A stretch of 64,000 nt of DNA. It comes from Lachnospiraceae bacterium (GTDB lineage: Bacteria > Bacillota > Clostridia > Lachnospirales > Lachnospiraceae). Position numbers and translations under genes: made by a program. The notes under the pieces were generated by a model. That model saw only the letters and a list, made by a program, of their open reading frames with translations, was not told where the DNA came from and did no database searches. Every line of letters starts with the position of its first letter. The first letter of the stretch is position 1. This document shows positions 63,644-64,000 of the stretch, piece by piece. The stretch is from positions 1-64,000 of the forward strand of contig JAGATV010000052.1 in NCBI GenBank assembly GCA_017621075.1. The letters run 5' to 3'.

Positions 63644-63689
63644 TTTATAACATTCCGGTAGTGACACGTCAAGAAATTTCTTGTACAAT
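63644..63689. promoter_or_regulatory. Overlapping divergent promoters of prs and the DUF512 gene
   Basis: On the - strand TTGACG (63672-63667), 17 bases, TATAAA (63649-63644) drives prs. On the + strand GTGACA (63661-63666), 17 bases, TACAAT (63684-63689) drives the DUF512 gene. Each -35 box lies in the spacer of the other, so binding should be exclusive. Confidence 0.75.
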
Positions 63690-63706
63690 GGAACAATAAG
63701 GAGTAG

Positions 63707-64000
63707 ATGAGACATGCAGAAAAAAAAGCAGCATATCGTAAAGGAAATCAAGCCGGGCAGCATTGCGGCCGAGCTGGAAATAGAGCCGGGGGACAAGATC
63801 CTTTCTATTGATAATACCGAGATAGAGGACATTTTCGATTACCAGTTCCTGATACAGGACGATTATATTGAAGTACTGGTGGAAAAGCCGGACGGGGAGC
63901 AGTGGCTTTTGGAGATCGACAAGGAGTTTGACGAGGACCTGGGAATAGAATTTGAGAACGGTCTTATGGATGAGTACAGGCACTGTCACAATCAGTGCAT
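63707..64000 (+). CDS. DUF512 family PDZ/radical SAM protein (5' part)
   Basis: The first 98 codons are in the window. An N-terminal PDZ-like segment (IVKEIKPGSIAAELEIEPGDKILSID) precedes EDIFDYQFLIQDDYIEVLVEKPDGEQW and LGIEFENGLMDEYRHCHNQC, the lead-in to the CxxxCxxC radical SAM motif of DUF512 proteins. The reading frame begins at ATG 63707, 3 bases after AAGGAG; an ATG at 63714 is out of frame and stops within nine codons. Function is unknown for this family. Confidence 0.85.

Noticed and set aside
63714-63740. ATG at 63714 as start of the last gene
   Set aside because: It has better spacing from AAGGAG, but a seven-A run puts it out of frame and it reaches a stop within nine codons. The family sequence is in the frame of ATG 63707.

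Overview
The window looks like a chromosomal segment from a motile member of the Clostridia, most probably the family Lachnospiraceae. This rests on gene order (DUF177-rpmF-plsX-acpP-rnc-smc-ftsY, ylxM-ffh-rpsP-khpA-rimM-trmD-rplS, rbgA-rnhB-fliK-like-flhB-like), strong AGGAGG ribosome binding sites, sigma-A type promoters, a trp operon behind a tRNA-Trp T-box, Pta-AckA acetate metabolism, and a chemotaxis protein (CheV). Family-level placement is inference; no species is claimed. Almost every gene is on the + strand. Only tmcAL, prs and one candidate small RNA are on the - strand. There is no prophage, insertion sequence or CRISPR array: this is core chromosome with a few accessory modules.

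Layout. 0-5.9 kb: the 3' end of a 23S rRNA gene, cheV, a degenerate sirtuin-like protein, a charged membrane protein, hisH-hisF and ung. 6.0-12.6 kb: lysA with an S66 LD-carboxypeptidase, a 64-residue protein, tRNA-Leu(CAA), an NhaC-type antiporter behind an operator-like palindrome, a MATE exporter and TraX. 12.6-21.2 kb: a bidirectional terminator and possible - strand RNA, a zinc-finger membrane protein, polA, coaE, an FtsA-like ATPase with a long repeat-bearing tail, walJ, and an ACT/UPF0210 pair. 21.2-24.9 kb: tmcAL (-) diverging from pta-ackA over overlapping promoters. 25.0-30.8 kb: a sensory operon (secreted FG-GAP-like protein, response regulator, histidine kinase, membrane protein), then an amidase-deacetylase fusion.

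30.8-37.7 kb: T-box and the complete trpEGDCFBA operon, which should make tryptophan from chorismate under tRNA-Trp control. 37.8-46.6 kb: DUF177, rpmF, plsX, acpP, rnc, smc, ftsY and ilvA, linking fatty acid/phospholipid synthesis, RNA processing, chromosome condensation and protein targeting. 46.7-52.5 kb: a YitT protein and the SRP/ribosome maturation operon. 52.6-58.8 kb: two type I signal peptidases around rbgA, then rnhB, fliK-like, flhB-like, yraN and pgeF. 58.9-64.0 kb: a second two-component system with a 908-residue multi-membrane-span kinase, prs on the - strand, and the start of a DUF512 (PDZ plus radical SAM) protein that runs off the end.

The most notable points are an in-frame TGA inside the essential ffh gene at a normally invariant glycine, a TrmD methyltransferase fused to a GNAT acetyltransferase domain, the FtsA-like protein with three VNG-type C-terminal repeats, the uncharacterised four-gene sensory operon, and two divergent gene pairs whose promoters physically overlap. 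No strongly novel multi-gene defence or mobile system was found.
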